DNA from: Paramacrobiotus metropolitanus
Taxonomy: Eukaryota > Tardigrada > Eutardigrada > Parachela > Macrobiotidae
Assembly (NCBI RefSeq): GCF_019649055.1
Contig: NW_026570230.1
Location: 1,178,001 to 1,242,000 of the forward strand
DNA: 64,000 bases
Reading direction: 5' to 3'
Below are positions 1 through 10,371 of this stretch, in pieces; positions within the stretch are counted from its first letter, which is position 1; the number at the start of each line of letters is the position of its first letter. Position numbers and translations under genes: made by a program. The notes under the pieces are model-generated. The model ran no database searches. It saw only the letters and a program-made list of their open reading frames with translations, and was not told the DNA's origin.

Positions 1-1178
1 CTGCATGAGTGTGTGCCTTAAACATATGCTGAGCATAATTCCTAACGTTACAAATAATAATGTCTTAAACATCCTTTTTATTATTCTGTAGTAGAAAAAA
101 TAAATACGAACTTGCAAGCGATTATGGTTGTTTATGTAGTTCCATATGTCGGCATATTTTGATATAAATACTTGCATTTTTTGCGTAATCCATTGTACCT
201 GTAGGCTGTACTGGGTTAATTAAAGACCTTTTCTACCGTACCATGGGTTAAAGACTACATGAGCCATTAAACATCTTATACCGATATGTAAGTGACACTA
301 TCACAAATTCATGTCTGCATACTAAACAATCCCCAGTTTAGTTTTACATGCGCTGACTTCTATATTTACATTCAAGAGGAATTATCTATAATACTGCGTT
401 CAAGGTTCACCGCGTTATTGCGTTTACAAACCGTACTTTCTGCAATTAATGCCGATAACAATTACATATCGCCATATGTAATAAATTTGCAAAACTGTAA
501 CACGCTTTATGAATCTCAAGAGCATGCCAAATGTTAGCATCGAAAAATGTGAACATCTGTACAATATATGTAATATGTATTGCCCCCAGCAGACGACACC
601 TGGGAACCTGGTCACTAACATTAATTACAACCTGCTGGGCAAACTCGCCATCGTGGCACCACCATGAAAGCATCTTTTCTTTAAAGTAGGCATTTTAAAG
701 AGTGGTACCAGCAACCTTCGTCGTGGTCCGCAATTTTTTTCGGCTATAAGTTATTTTCTAAAAGTATAATATTAATAATGCTGTACTACCACGGTTTAAA
801 CTCAGTAGAGTAGGTTTATTAATGTACTCTTTGACAGATTGTTACATTTTGTAGATGTGGTTTAGCTAAACGAAAACCTTTTTGTTTACTGACCGGTGTT
901 TACTGCGAGTCAATCGGTATTGTGCTGGTCATGGCACACCATTGGGTAGCAAAATCATTCTGCTCTTTGGAATCAGAAAAATACCGTAATAGACTGATGT
1001 GCCAAAGAATAAATGCGTCATAACCAACATGCTCCATAATTACCGTATTTTCACCTTAATTAAGTTCGTCCAAAACATAGGGTAGTCGATAACATTAACC
1101 AATGCCAAAGTTTAAGTCAATCACTGGTAGACCGAAATACTATACTCATACTGGCATAGGTCAATTGCTCTGTGGTAA

Positions 1179-1409
1179 GGGGGCATCCATAAATTACGTA
1201 CGCAGAAAACCACGATTTTTTCACCCCTCCCTCCCCCTTCGTAGCGGTCCGTCACATTTGCTTGACCCCTCCCCCCTGGTTCGTTCAATCGTAATATATG
1301 GAGCTGACCACCCCCTCCCCCCTGGGTTCGTCGAGGCCGTCACAGCTTGTCACGCTTTTTGGACCCCTCCCTCCCTGGTTCGCTGCGTACGTAATTTATG
1401 GATCCCCCC
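1179..1409. mobile_element. MITE-like element with about 27-bp inverted termini and TAA target duplication
   Basis: The left end GGGGGCATCCATAAATTACG is matched in reverse complement at the right end (about 1383-1409), with the identity continuing through GTACGCAG. TAA flanks the element on both sides (1176-1178 and 1410-1412). The interior has C-rich blocks of the GACCCCTCCC type. A three-base TAA duplication and G-rich termini fit PIF/Harbinger-like DNA transposon derivatives, and the termini resemble a repeat type common in invertebrate genomes. The element has no transposase, so it is non-autonomous. The open frame running through it is compositional. Confidence 0.75.
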
Positions 1410-1539
1410 TAAGCATTACGCGACGCGCAAGCGGCAGTCGGGTAAAAAAACATGACGTCAGGGCGCGTAAGCAGGTAAACGATTTGATTGGTAAACCAGA
1501 ATTCTGGGATGGGTTTTCAGCTTACCTGTCCGCGTAACC

Positions 1540-1565
1540 GTTGCGCTTCGACGTCGAAGCGCAAC
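1540..1565. repeat. Perfect 26-bp palindrome
   Basis: The half-site GTTGCGCTTCGAC is followed directly by its reverse complement. The palindrome is GC-rich in AT-rich surroundings and begins about 130 bases after the TAA-flanked element. Function unknown. It could be a second transposon remnant or a dyad protein-binding site. Confidence 0.7.
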
Positions 1566-3905
1566 CGTTACCCAGACTACGAGTAACTCGTAACTCTCCT
1601 CCTGCCCAGATCAACAAAATTTTTGTTTTTTTGAACCAAAAGCGCATCCAGCGACCCAGATTCACACTTCTAAACTCAGAATCAACTTTTTTGACGTTTT
1701 ACCGCATTAAAGCATCAAAAACAGATTTTTCAGCTCCACTTCAGTTTTTCCGTTGTTCAATTTCTTTCTTGGCACGGAAGCGTACTCGCCTTACGATTGG
1801 ATGATATTTTTTTCGCTGAGTCATGGACGGATTTTTACCCGTTTCTCCGTTACCGGTTACCCGACGCGCATCGGTTACCCAAATGCAATTGACCTATACC
1901 ACTATACTCATAGACCAGCTCATACACAGCTCATACGCCGTTGAACAGTCTGTTTTCTACAGAACCTTGTGCGTGAGGATTATCCCAGGAAGTCTCCAAA
2001 AATCTGGCAGTTAATTATTTTGCAATAAACTTTGAATATTGCCGATTTACCGTGGATAATCTATATGTGTATTTTTGACTGCGTGCAAATTGGCCGTTGT
2101 TTCGTAGTCTTTTATCAAATGCAAATGCTATGGAAGGTGACGCATGTCCTTTCGTGCTACAGTCTTCATACGTAGTAGTGAGTTAATATGATTTTAAGAG
2201 TGAATGATTATTACTGTAACGGTACTAATAATGGATACGTGAGCCCAGCAGCAGCAGCTTTATCGGTTTACCATCATGTGCAGCACAGAATTTCCACGAG
2301 CCATAATACGAGTACACAGTTATTGCCCAGACCCGGGATCGTATTTAAAAACAATCAGAATTTCCGCAGATTAATCTAAAATTAGTAACAGACTAACTTT
2401 AACAGCAGCAACTTTGAATAGTGTATAACTCTTGTAAATGAACAGGCATCAGTATAAAACGGTCTCAAGGGATCAGGGAATGATGAAAACGCAGTTTCAC
2501 TATCTTACTGACATCATCATGATGATAACTTGATAAGCATGCATTCATGCGATAAATTAAATGTAAAATAGAAACATTATTTTGCGAATTACCGAGCCAT
2601 TCCGCAGCCAAATGGTATAATTCTAGGTATATGAAATAAAAAAGCACCCTTGGATATCCATTTATTCTAGATCGAAAACAATAATAATTTCTCTCAAGTT
2701 ATAATTGGTATAGGTGTAGGCCATTCCAGCAGGCACTGTCATAATATTCCTGGAATAAAACGTCGTGACTGTATGAGAATAATGTGCTGTAGGCTGTACA
2801 GACAGTATTAGCGGCACTTCACCGGCGTCCCACTCTGCTCATTCGCGCGGGAAATCCTAAAAATTTTGAGTGTTACATCAACGGCATAATCTTAAGTGGC
2901 TTTGCAGTTCTTCCTTTTTCACACGCACAACTTCCATTTACAATGAAAGTCGTCAAGTGCATGCACGTGCCGGTAAAGTCATAAGCATTTAAATCGGATT
3001 TTCGGATCAATCTTGATCACAGAATCTTTTATTTATCGATTGAAATATTGATTTTTACGGTAATTTACTCGCTTATGCACAAGTTGATTTTCCAGGTAAG
3101 TGACTACTCCAGCTTTGTTTTATTATTTTTCCTCACCAAAATTTGTACAGTAACTTAGAAGAAATCACTTATTAAGCGACTACTTAACTTTAAATGTTAT
3201 TTAACAGCACACTGCGGTTGCAAAAGCGAAACTTTTTAAATTACAAATTACTGTCTTTTCGCAAAATAGTAAACTCCTGAGACCGGTGCGTACGCACAAT
3301 AACTAGATACAGTCAACATAAATTGATCCCTCGTTGTATTATTTCGACGAGGGGTTGTAAAAACCCGATGATTGCTTCAAATCATAAAAAATGGACATGC
3401 ATGGCTTTTTGAATTCATTAATTTTACGAAATGCTGTTTGTCCGTTATTTATAAAAATGCTCTACCGCGTATGGTACGTAATTCAATTCTGTCGATGGGC
3501 TTTTGTAGCAGCTATTAACTACGTTAGGAAAGGTCACGTTGGCTTAAAAGTTTCGGAAAGAACCGAAGTATTAAAGGTCATATATAGACGAGTTTCGGCT
3601 ATTTTTATAGACATACGTTTTCATTAGTTTTACAGCCTGGATTTTGAAAGAAAATTATTGCGTTTTTTGGTTGGTTTCGCTGTACACCTTCGTTGTCGAT
3701 AAATAATTGGTTTTTCTTATCAGTACGGTATGCATTTAATTTCGACTACAATTTAAACCTTGTAAACGAGTCTAAGAATGATTTCGCTTACATACAACAC
3801 TTCATATAGAAACACTTTAAACGTTTTCCCAATGCTATGGACTCTAGGGATACTAAAAAGGTCACCATTGATAAGCGCTGCTATATGCGCACGCCATTAT
3901 CTTAC

Positions 3906-4170
3906 CATCGTATAAGCTCACCGGATCCCACCGACGGGCGTCGTTAATACTGGCTAATTTAGCGTAAAGGAAGGGCTGATCGTGTAAATCTTGACTAATC
4001 GGTATATCCGCCAGGAGTTGTCCGTTGTTGACCAGCTGTGGATCCATCCGGCGTCCGATGCGTGGCACTGCCTTGTCGGTTTTGGTGAAAAACTGACCCT
4101 GCACACAGACCAGCGAGCAGATGAGAAGCACGGCGCAGACCACCACCGAAACCGTGGACATAAGTGACAT
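3906..4170 (-). CDS. ETH-like neuropeptide precursor, first coding exon
   Basis: The exon encodes a signal peptide of about 25 residues (MSLMSTVSVVVCAVLLICSL, then VCVQG), followed at once by QFFTKTDKAVPRIGRR. That peptide carries the insect ecdysis-triggering-hormone signature FFxKxxKxxPRxG plus a dibasic cleavage site. The predicted product would be an amidated peptide ending in PRI-amide, possibly with N-terminal pyroglutamate. The rest of the exon is a spacer without a second peptide copy. The reading frame stays open past 3906, but a good donor (GATG then GTAAGA) lies at 3905-3906 in phase 1. The precursor therefore probably continues in an exon I could not place. Family role (known from insects): triggers the moulting behaviour programme when released from endocrine cells. 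A TATA-like TATATATTT on the minus strand lies about 130 bases upstream. The peptide assignment is strong and the 3' structure is unresolved. Confidence 0.8.
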
Positions 4171-5791
4171 TATGGCGGTATATACGGTACTTGAACGATA
4201 TGAAAGTCAAAAAGGAGAAATCTCCAAAAGACCAATAAAATGCAATAGCGGATATAGGGAATATAAATCAATCTCCCAGCGGGCTCACTTAAGTAGGCAA
4301 ATATATAGATGGATAAATGATCAAGTGGGATTGCCGGGGCTCTCTCAAACTTAAAACTAAATGATCCGCACCAGCCGCGCAACGGGGACGGTTTTTAAAT
4401 GTCGTCGCCGGGGCGCTGAACGGTCTGACGTATATGAGGAATCAAATTTGTATAATGTGGATGGTGCCGGGTGCGCGCGCACCAACCGGGGAAGAGTTTT
4501 TTAATTTGTTCTACTTAAACGTCTAAAGCAAGCTACACTTGAATGGACTTTTCAGGAAGTATCCTTTCAAGTGTAACACTATTAAGCAAACGGACCCTAC
4601 CACCAGCAAAGAATGGGATAATCCCTTCCGCCGGTACAGTGTATATCCGCCCGCGCTTCAGCTGGCACGCGCTGTCGCTTAACGGCTTTGGCGATAAAAC
4701 TCTCCCCTTCACCTTAATTAATTTGCTCAACACTTAGGACGACGATGCTGCACAAAAGGGGCACTAGTATGTTTTCTTTCCAGTTAATATAGCTCGCATT
4801 AACACGTCAGGAAATGTTGTCTGACGCAAATACACTGTCGCAAATAGGCTAACTTCACGCTCGAAATACAATGCACTGCTCGACAAACAGTGCCAGCTGA
4901 ATCGGCTCTGGTGTCCGTTGTTCGCAGGGAGGAACGGATAGTTTTTGTGCATTAATTTACAGGATGATGGACGTTAGCAGGGATGGTGTTGCTGGGTAAA
5001 CAGGTTGTTAGCGTAATGATGTAAACCAAGACGACCCGGCTTTTGACAGGAAACGGACGTTGTAACGGGATGATAAGGGTCGCGTTGAGCATTCAGCTGC
5101 GCCGATTTATGACAGTTCAGTTATTAAGCGCGTGATCGTTATGACAAGGGGAAAGGGTCACGGTCAGCCGGCTTCGTCGTCAACTCGTGGGAATGCTCCA
5201 GTTGCAACTCTTTGTCGTGTTGAAATTTAGTTACTGCACTAAAACGGTTTGTATTCTGCTCGTTTCCAGAAATACAGAAATAAGAGAATAAAAAATCCTG
5301 CTCCTTTTACAGGAAGTCTGGCTAACAATAGAACACAGGCTTAATAAGGGCACACTCGAATGGATAATATTATTAATTAATTAACTCTGAGTCTTGTACT
5401 GGTGTACGGGTGCTAATTTTGTCCACATATAACATTACATAATTATGATATGTGTATATTTTCCACATTCTACTGTGTACACGTTTTTGATAGCTGTGGG
5501 TTAATATCAGAGAGAAATAGTATAACATAACGAGCCGTATTATGTGCCCAACCTTGACTAGATCTGCAAATAACAGGGCTGGTCATCATTATATTTTGCA
5601 CAGCAATCAACAACATTTAACGCCCTGCCACCAAACTGCGACTGTTGCCAAGCCGGTTGGTGCACAAGTACAATAATTTGACCGAGTTTTTTGCGTATTC
5701 TCAGACCAGCTTTACATGGTTTTGAGTAAGTGTTGCTTAACAATTTCAAAGATTAATAGGGCTGAGCTTGGTAATTTCACAATAGTTTCAT
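4171..5791. other. Gene-free stretch with short dyads
   Basis: This is the upstream flank of the minus-strand ETH-like exon. It contains a 14-bp alternating palindrome GGTGCGCGCGCACC at 4470-4483. It also has an inverted pair TTCAGCTGGCAC (about 4658) and GTGCCAGCTGAA (about 4889). Overlapping open frames on both strands near 4533-4737 mirror each other and look non-coding. No gene recognised. Confidence 0.5.
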
Positions 5792-6172
5792 TCACAAATT
5801 AAATGTTGAACCTTTTTTCAATACTGCTGATTTTCGGTTGGCTTTCAACCTCATGCACAGCTCATTCGGCAGTGTCACAGGCCTAAAAATCTTAGCATGG
5901 GCGTCAGGTACCAAAAGTTTTCTTTGTATGCAATGTAAAAACTGCAGTTGCTTATAGCGATTGGTACAAGGAATGGAATGCATATCGACTATATCCAATT
6001 TTATCAATAATAACTTTGGTGACGGTTTTCGACGGCACCGAACGCTACCGCGTATCTGTTTAGATGATATGCTCGATATACTGCCCAAACAAATGTTGTT
6101 AGGTAAAATTTCGAAATTTAGAAATAAATTTCGAAGTGCATAGTAGAATTTGCTGGTTGGGTGGCATAGCAC
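5792..6172 (-). CDS. Unidentified open frame, possible exon or remnant
   Basis: The frame is 126 codons long without a stop in AT-rich DNA. Its start in the frame is GTG, not ATG, so it would have to be an internal or last exon. The C-terminal half is basic and ordered-looking, with segments such as FLHCIQRKLLVPDAHAK and FRPVTLPNELCMRLKANRK. I recognise no domain. No convincing acceptor could be fixed upstream. It may be a terminal exon of an unseen gene, a decayed duplicate, or chance. Confidence 0.25.
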   Translation of the reverse strand: MLCHPTSKFYYALRNLFLNFEILPNNICLGSISSISSKQIRGSVRCRRKPSPKLLLIKLDIVDMHSIPCTNRYKQLQFLHCIQRKLLVPDAHAKIFRPVTLPNELCMRLKANRKSAVLKKGSTFNL

Positions 6173-8280
6173 AGCAGTTACCCGTTAAATTCCTACGACT
6201 ACTGTCCATTTTTAAGGATCGCTTGCGTGCTCACGTTACCAAATCGGGCAGGTTTAGAGTTCCTAAGTTTTAGGCTGTGATATGTACTTAGCAATATCTA
6301 GCAAATGCATATCTTCGATTGCGGATGTAACATGGCGGACATGCGGTGTGTGTAATATGTACCGTATTGATGCCGTGTGGTAGATAGTCGATTAATAGCA
6401 GTTCCGTTCTTCGCTCGCGCCCACGGCCGACCCTCAGTTTTCTGCGGAGGGCGGCGGGCCGCGCATTTTTTTAAAAAGAATAACAGGGCCGGTGACCCGT
6501 GTTCCGGTGCGAGTGCATATGTACTTTATTCAAGGGTCAGTAATTTATTGTTATCGGACAGTTATTATTGCCGTTAACTGCGTTAACAAATTAATTTTAA
6601 AACTTCCTTAGCAACAACAACAGTAGCACATTTACACTGTTGCCCAATGCAAGCTGGTGTGCCTGCCAAACTGAGACCGCAAGGAACATTCCACACGACG
6701 GATCGTCGTCCCGACGGCTGCACAACTTTCGCCTGGAAGCGCGGCATGTGTCTCGCTTGGAGATGACATGTGTAGCCACGGTGGTGGCTTCTCATCTCAA
6801 CGCCACCTCCACAATTAACTCCGGGAGCGGAAGCGGCACGAGGAGAAGAGAAGAAATCGCAGACTGTTTTTCTACCTGGTCGGCCGTTACATTTTCGCAC
6901 CAATTGCCTTTGAAACGATGGGACCATGGTGATGGAGACCCTCTGCTATCGGCGATAGCCTATCGCTGTCTTCGAAGAATTAGGCAAGAGATTGCAGCTA
7001 GGTGCATACCGGGGGAGTCTAACTCTCACGAATGTCTGCGACAACGATTGTCGCTGGAAACCCAAAGAGTGAGCGCGACATCTGTACTCAGGACCGTTGG
7101 CGAAGCGGATAAATTAAACGAGATTTAGGTAATTGCTACAGCTGATTTTTTTATTACTTACTTCATTATGTTCCGATATCTTGCGCTTTGTGTTCGATCT
7201 GAGTCATCGGACCAACAAAGCCACATGCAATTCATGCAGTCAGTTCATATTAACCTTTAAATGGAGGATATGCTTGTCATACAGTAGCTGCTTGAAATGT
7301 GTTCGTACGCCTAACCGCTGCGGCTGCACGGTGTCTACATTGTACTTTGGATCTGTTCTTAGTTTGATGCTCGTAATTTTAAATGTAGATTTTATTTAAT
7401 ACTTTCGTGAATGTACATAAATTTCACACCATATTCGTTCGTAAATGTAAACAGTAGCTACTTCCTTTGCCAGTTATAAGACTGAATAACTCTCTCCAAA
7501 TTTCAAAAGATACATAGTGTTTGAATGTTTTTATTGATACCTTGGACTTAGCCAAAGGTCACGGGAAAATATGATTTAAAAATTTATAAACGCTGATTTT
7601 AGGGAATCCTTCCAGGTCTAAATCGTCCAAGCTGAGAAAGGTCAACTATCTTAACAGTACCTGCAATGTGCATTACATGTGACCGTCCGATGTGTCCAAA
7701 CATACCGGTACATACCAGTCTTAAAGACACGCAAATCTTCTTTAAAGAAAACACATGTCACATGGTCCTTTAAAGTCTACGACTACGTACGTTATTCGAC
7801 AAGCTTACCATTAGTAGGCCACCATGTTTGCACTGCTCGGTAGTCTGTTCAGTCACAGAAATAAAATATTACTGTAACTCTAAATAATCGTCGGAGTCGG
7901 ACACGATGGTACCTTTTGTGCTTTTCCAGTCTGGTTGCACTTTTTATATTTATCCTACTTTTTACAATAATATCGCTATCATACAACTTATACCGTATAT
8001 TCTGCGTATAAATAATTAATTCGTTGGCAGAGCGGTTTTCTGATATGAAGAAGGGAGTCAAGGGACATGTGTGATCAGTTTGCAATGGTTCACGTCAACA
8101 GCCAGCCCAGTTTAATATAAAAACAATGCAATGCCTAATCCGCTGCAATATTTTTGTGAATAATTAATAGACGAGATATTATTGTATGATATATATGTAT
8201 TATTGTTCCTATCAAACTAAAAAGTAAAAACCAGTTTGTACGTGATTCATCCAGAATACAGCAAGCCGTTTCAGATTAAG
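6173..8280. other. Spacer with a GC-richer segment
   Basis: The part from about 6400 to 7130 is GC-richer than its surroundings and is open on both strands (162 codons plus, 114 codons minus). Neither translation resembles a known protein. The segment could be a promoter or CpG-like region or a degraded gene. The rest is AT-rich without recognisable content. Confidence 0.4.
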
Positions 8281-8444
8281 CTAGCCCTTGTTAGTCAATT
8301 TCATTATTTTGTCGAAATGCGATATTAGTCTTTGGCGGCATTCAGCGTATGTTCCACAATCATCCAACGGTCCACCACGCCGGTATCCTGTGGGCTTGAA
8401 TCCGGTGGTCGCTTGTCTGAAGGCCACACTATCACCCGCACCGT
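8281..8444 (-). CDS. Possible terminal exon of a small cysteine-containing protein
   Basis: A plausible acceptor (TTATATAATTACAG) precedes an in-frame stretch of about 54 codons ending in TAG. The encoded peptide contains GFKPTGYRRGG followed by DDCGTYAECRQRL, a C-x5-C pair of the kind seen in small secreted peptides. I could not find a matching signal-peptide exon upstream and recognise no family. This is a weak prediction based on the splice site and composition. Confidence 0.25.
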
Positions 8445-10019
8445 CTGTAATTATATAATAGCAAACTGTCAACAAACTGCGTCGGGAAAGGTTTGACATA
8501 CAGCGAAATTGGGAGAAATGAATTTAAAAGTTTAAAAGACGACACTTCTGATATTTTCAAATATAAATTTGATTTTGTTTTATCGCTCTGTAGTTTAATT
8601 TTGTAGTTTCGATGCAGCTTTGTTCTTAAAGCAAAGCATACTAAGAGATTAACTGGTGCCGGACAACCATTCCTTGCGGTAAGTCATAATCATGCGCTCC
8701 ATTACGACAGAATGCCTTACTAATTACTAGAAATACTACGTAATATATTAAATTAAGCTAAATAGTAATTTTAGTCTTCATACGTCAGAAATTTGGCTAC
8801 GCTCTATAGAATTACCTGTGGAACCCGAGCAGCAAGACTAATCAAATCGGCTCAAAATAATTCCGTTTACTCAATATATTCAATCAACCAGGTTCGGAAA
8901 AAATAACATCCGGCCTTCTATAACTAGCTAAGATAACTAAATCAGGAAACGTGCATTAGCTTATTAAGGTAGTACAGAGTTTGTTGCGAATGCTTTACGT
9001 ACAGCATGAGCGCTAGCAAGCAAGCGCTTGACAGTGGATACGTACCGGAAATGCATTATAATTGCGAGTATATTACAATACGATTTGGAACCGTTTGGGT
9101 TATGATTATTATTATAAGGCATCAACCAAACAGTCAAGTCTACAGACACAGATAACAGGGTATACGTAATACGATGGAAATACAGTACGATCAACTAAGG
9201 CCTTGTCCCGAATTCAAAGCGAATCTCGCTATGGTACGGTTGCTCAACCGCACGAGGTGGCTGTATGCAGTGGCCACGCCTACAGATACGGTACGCGAAG
9301 CCACCTCGCGAGGTGGAGTTGCTGTATCGCAACGAGATTCGCTTTGAATTCGGGACGAGGCCTAACTGTTTTCGGTCTGCTTTCCGTACCAGAGCCCTCT
9401 GACTATTCATATCTGACTGTTCGAGTATATGTCTAACATATGGGTTAGGTTTACGAAAATGCATCGTTTTTAACTAGATTGGATATGACCTTTAGCATTT
9501 ATCACTTAAACATAAACTTATACAACATAGTGCCTGAGAATAACAAAATGAATATACGATACCAGTTTCATTGCTTATTATGGCAAAAACGGAAACACAA
9601 AAACACCTAATAAGTACGTTTTAAGCTTTGAGGAAATTTACTACATACCCCCTCACTGCAGGAAATTTAAAGTAACATTTAATATTACTAGTTACTACCA
9701 AGATTTTGATATATGTAACAAGGTAGCTTAGATTTATGTAAAAAGGTAGTAAGATAGCTGTCTAGCTTTGCCGAAGTTACAAAATCATGAAACAGAAAAT
9801 GGCTTACCAAGTTACTAATAAAAACTCAAAAATCTGGTTCAGGATAGAGCAATAAGATAGCAACAAATTCAGCAATAAAAATGAAAATCAGCTAATACTC
9901 GCTTCGCAGTAACTAATTAGCCGTATTTCATTATACACATAAGCACTGACGATCAAAGTACAGAAAGACGTTACATTACAGAAAGACAGCGAATGACCTT
10001 TACACGTTACACGACTTAC
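8445..10019. other. Spacer containing one MITE
   Basis: Apart from the inverted-repeat element at 9199-9362, I see only AT-rich DNA. Downstream exons of the minus-strand secreted-peptide gene at 10020-10284 may be hidden here. Confidence 0.5.
9199..9362. mobile_element. 164-bp MITE-like hairpin element with TAA target duplication
   Basis: The left arm GGCCTTGTCCCGAATTCAAA (continuing to GCGAATCTCG) is matched by its reverse complement at the right end with one mismatch. Inner arms containing GAGGTGG extend the hairpin. TAA flanks both sides (9196-9198 and 9363-9365). The three-base TWA-type duplication suggests a PIF/Harbinger-derived element. Its termini differ from those of the element at 1179-1409, so it belongs to another family. 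It encodes nothing. Confidence 0.8.
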
Positions 10020-10284
10020 AGCCAGTGGACTGCACAGGAAAATACGGTACAACAGACGATCGGACAGGAAGCATGCCAGCGCCAGTAAGTTTAGACAAGT
10101 ACAACTGCCGCTTCAAATGATTACCTTGTATGGCATTATCTGCACTAGAACCCTGCTGACCACGGTCAGGATTGACAAAGGGAACGTATCCGGGATAGAC
10201 ACGCAGGGAGAACCCACTGCAGGTATGCACTGACACTACCAACAACACCGCACCAACCAACAAAAATATCTCGACCTTGGCCAT
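10020..10284 (-). CDS. Small secreted peptide precursor, first coding exon (unidentified)
   Basis: The ATG at 10284 opens a hydrophobic signal peptide (MAKVEIFLLVGAVLLVVSVH, then TCSG). It is followed by FSLRVYPGYVPFVNPDRG, a spacer, and a Lys-Arg site before QLYLSKLTGAGMLPVRSS. The frame runs to a TAA at 10000-10002, which would give 94 residues ending CKSCNV. However, a consensus donor (GGCT then GTAAGTCG) sits at 10019-10020 in phase 1, so the last six residues may be intron. A TATA box lies 80 bases upstream of the ATG. The signal peptide plus dibasic site suggest a neuropeptide, hormone or antimicrobial precursor. I recognise no family motif. The exon has the same length (265 bases) and phase as the ETH-like exon at 3906-4170, which may be coincidence. 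Confidence 0.65.
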
Positions 10285-10363
10285 TTCTGATTAAAGACAA
10301 CTCAGTAAGATGGTTACACGTCTTTTCCGAGTCGAACTATACCAGGTCAAGCTATGGAGGCTG

Positions 10364-10371
10364 TTTATATA
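10364..10371 (-). promoter_or_regulatory. TATA box of the secreted-peptide gene
   Basis: TATATAAA on the minus strand lies about 80 bases before the ATG at 10284. That places the expected start site near 10340 and gives a 5' leader of about 55 bases. It supports the exon as a real, strongly expressed small gene. Confidence 0.6.

Larger units (their letters stand above)
1..3905. other. AT-rich gene-free stretch
   Basis: No recognisable gene. Open frames here are short, lack a protein-like composition and overlap on both strands. The only structured items are an inverted-repeat element near 1.2-1.4 kb and a perfect palindrome at 1540-1565, listed separately. Unseen downstream exons of the minus-strand ETH-like gene, whose first exon ends at 3906, could lie in the right part of this stretch. 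Confidence 0.6.

Noticed and set aside
1102-1455. 117-codon plus-strand frame
   Set aside because: It runs through the TAA-flanked MITE and reflects that element's C-rich composition.
4533-4737. Overlapping frames on both strands
   Set aside because: Each is the near-complement of the other and neither has coding character.
6583-7128. Long open frames on both strands (162 and 114 codons)
   Set aside because: They overlap each other in a GC-richer patch, show no recognisable domain and have no supporting splice sites. GC content explains their length.
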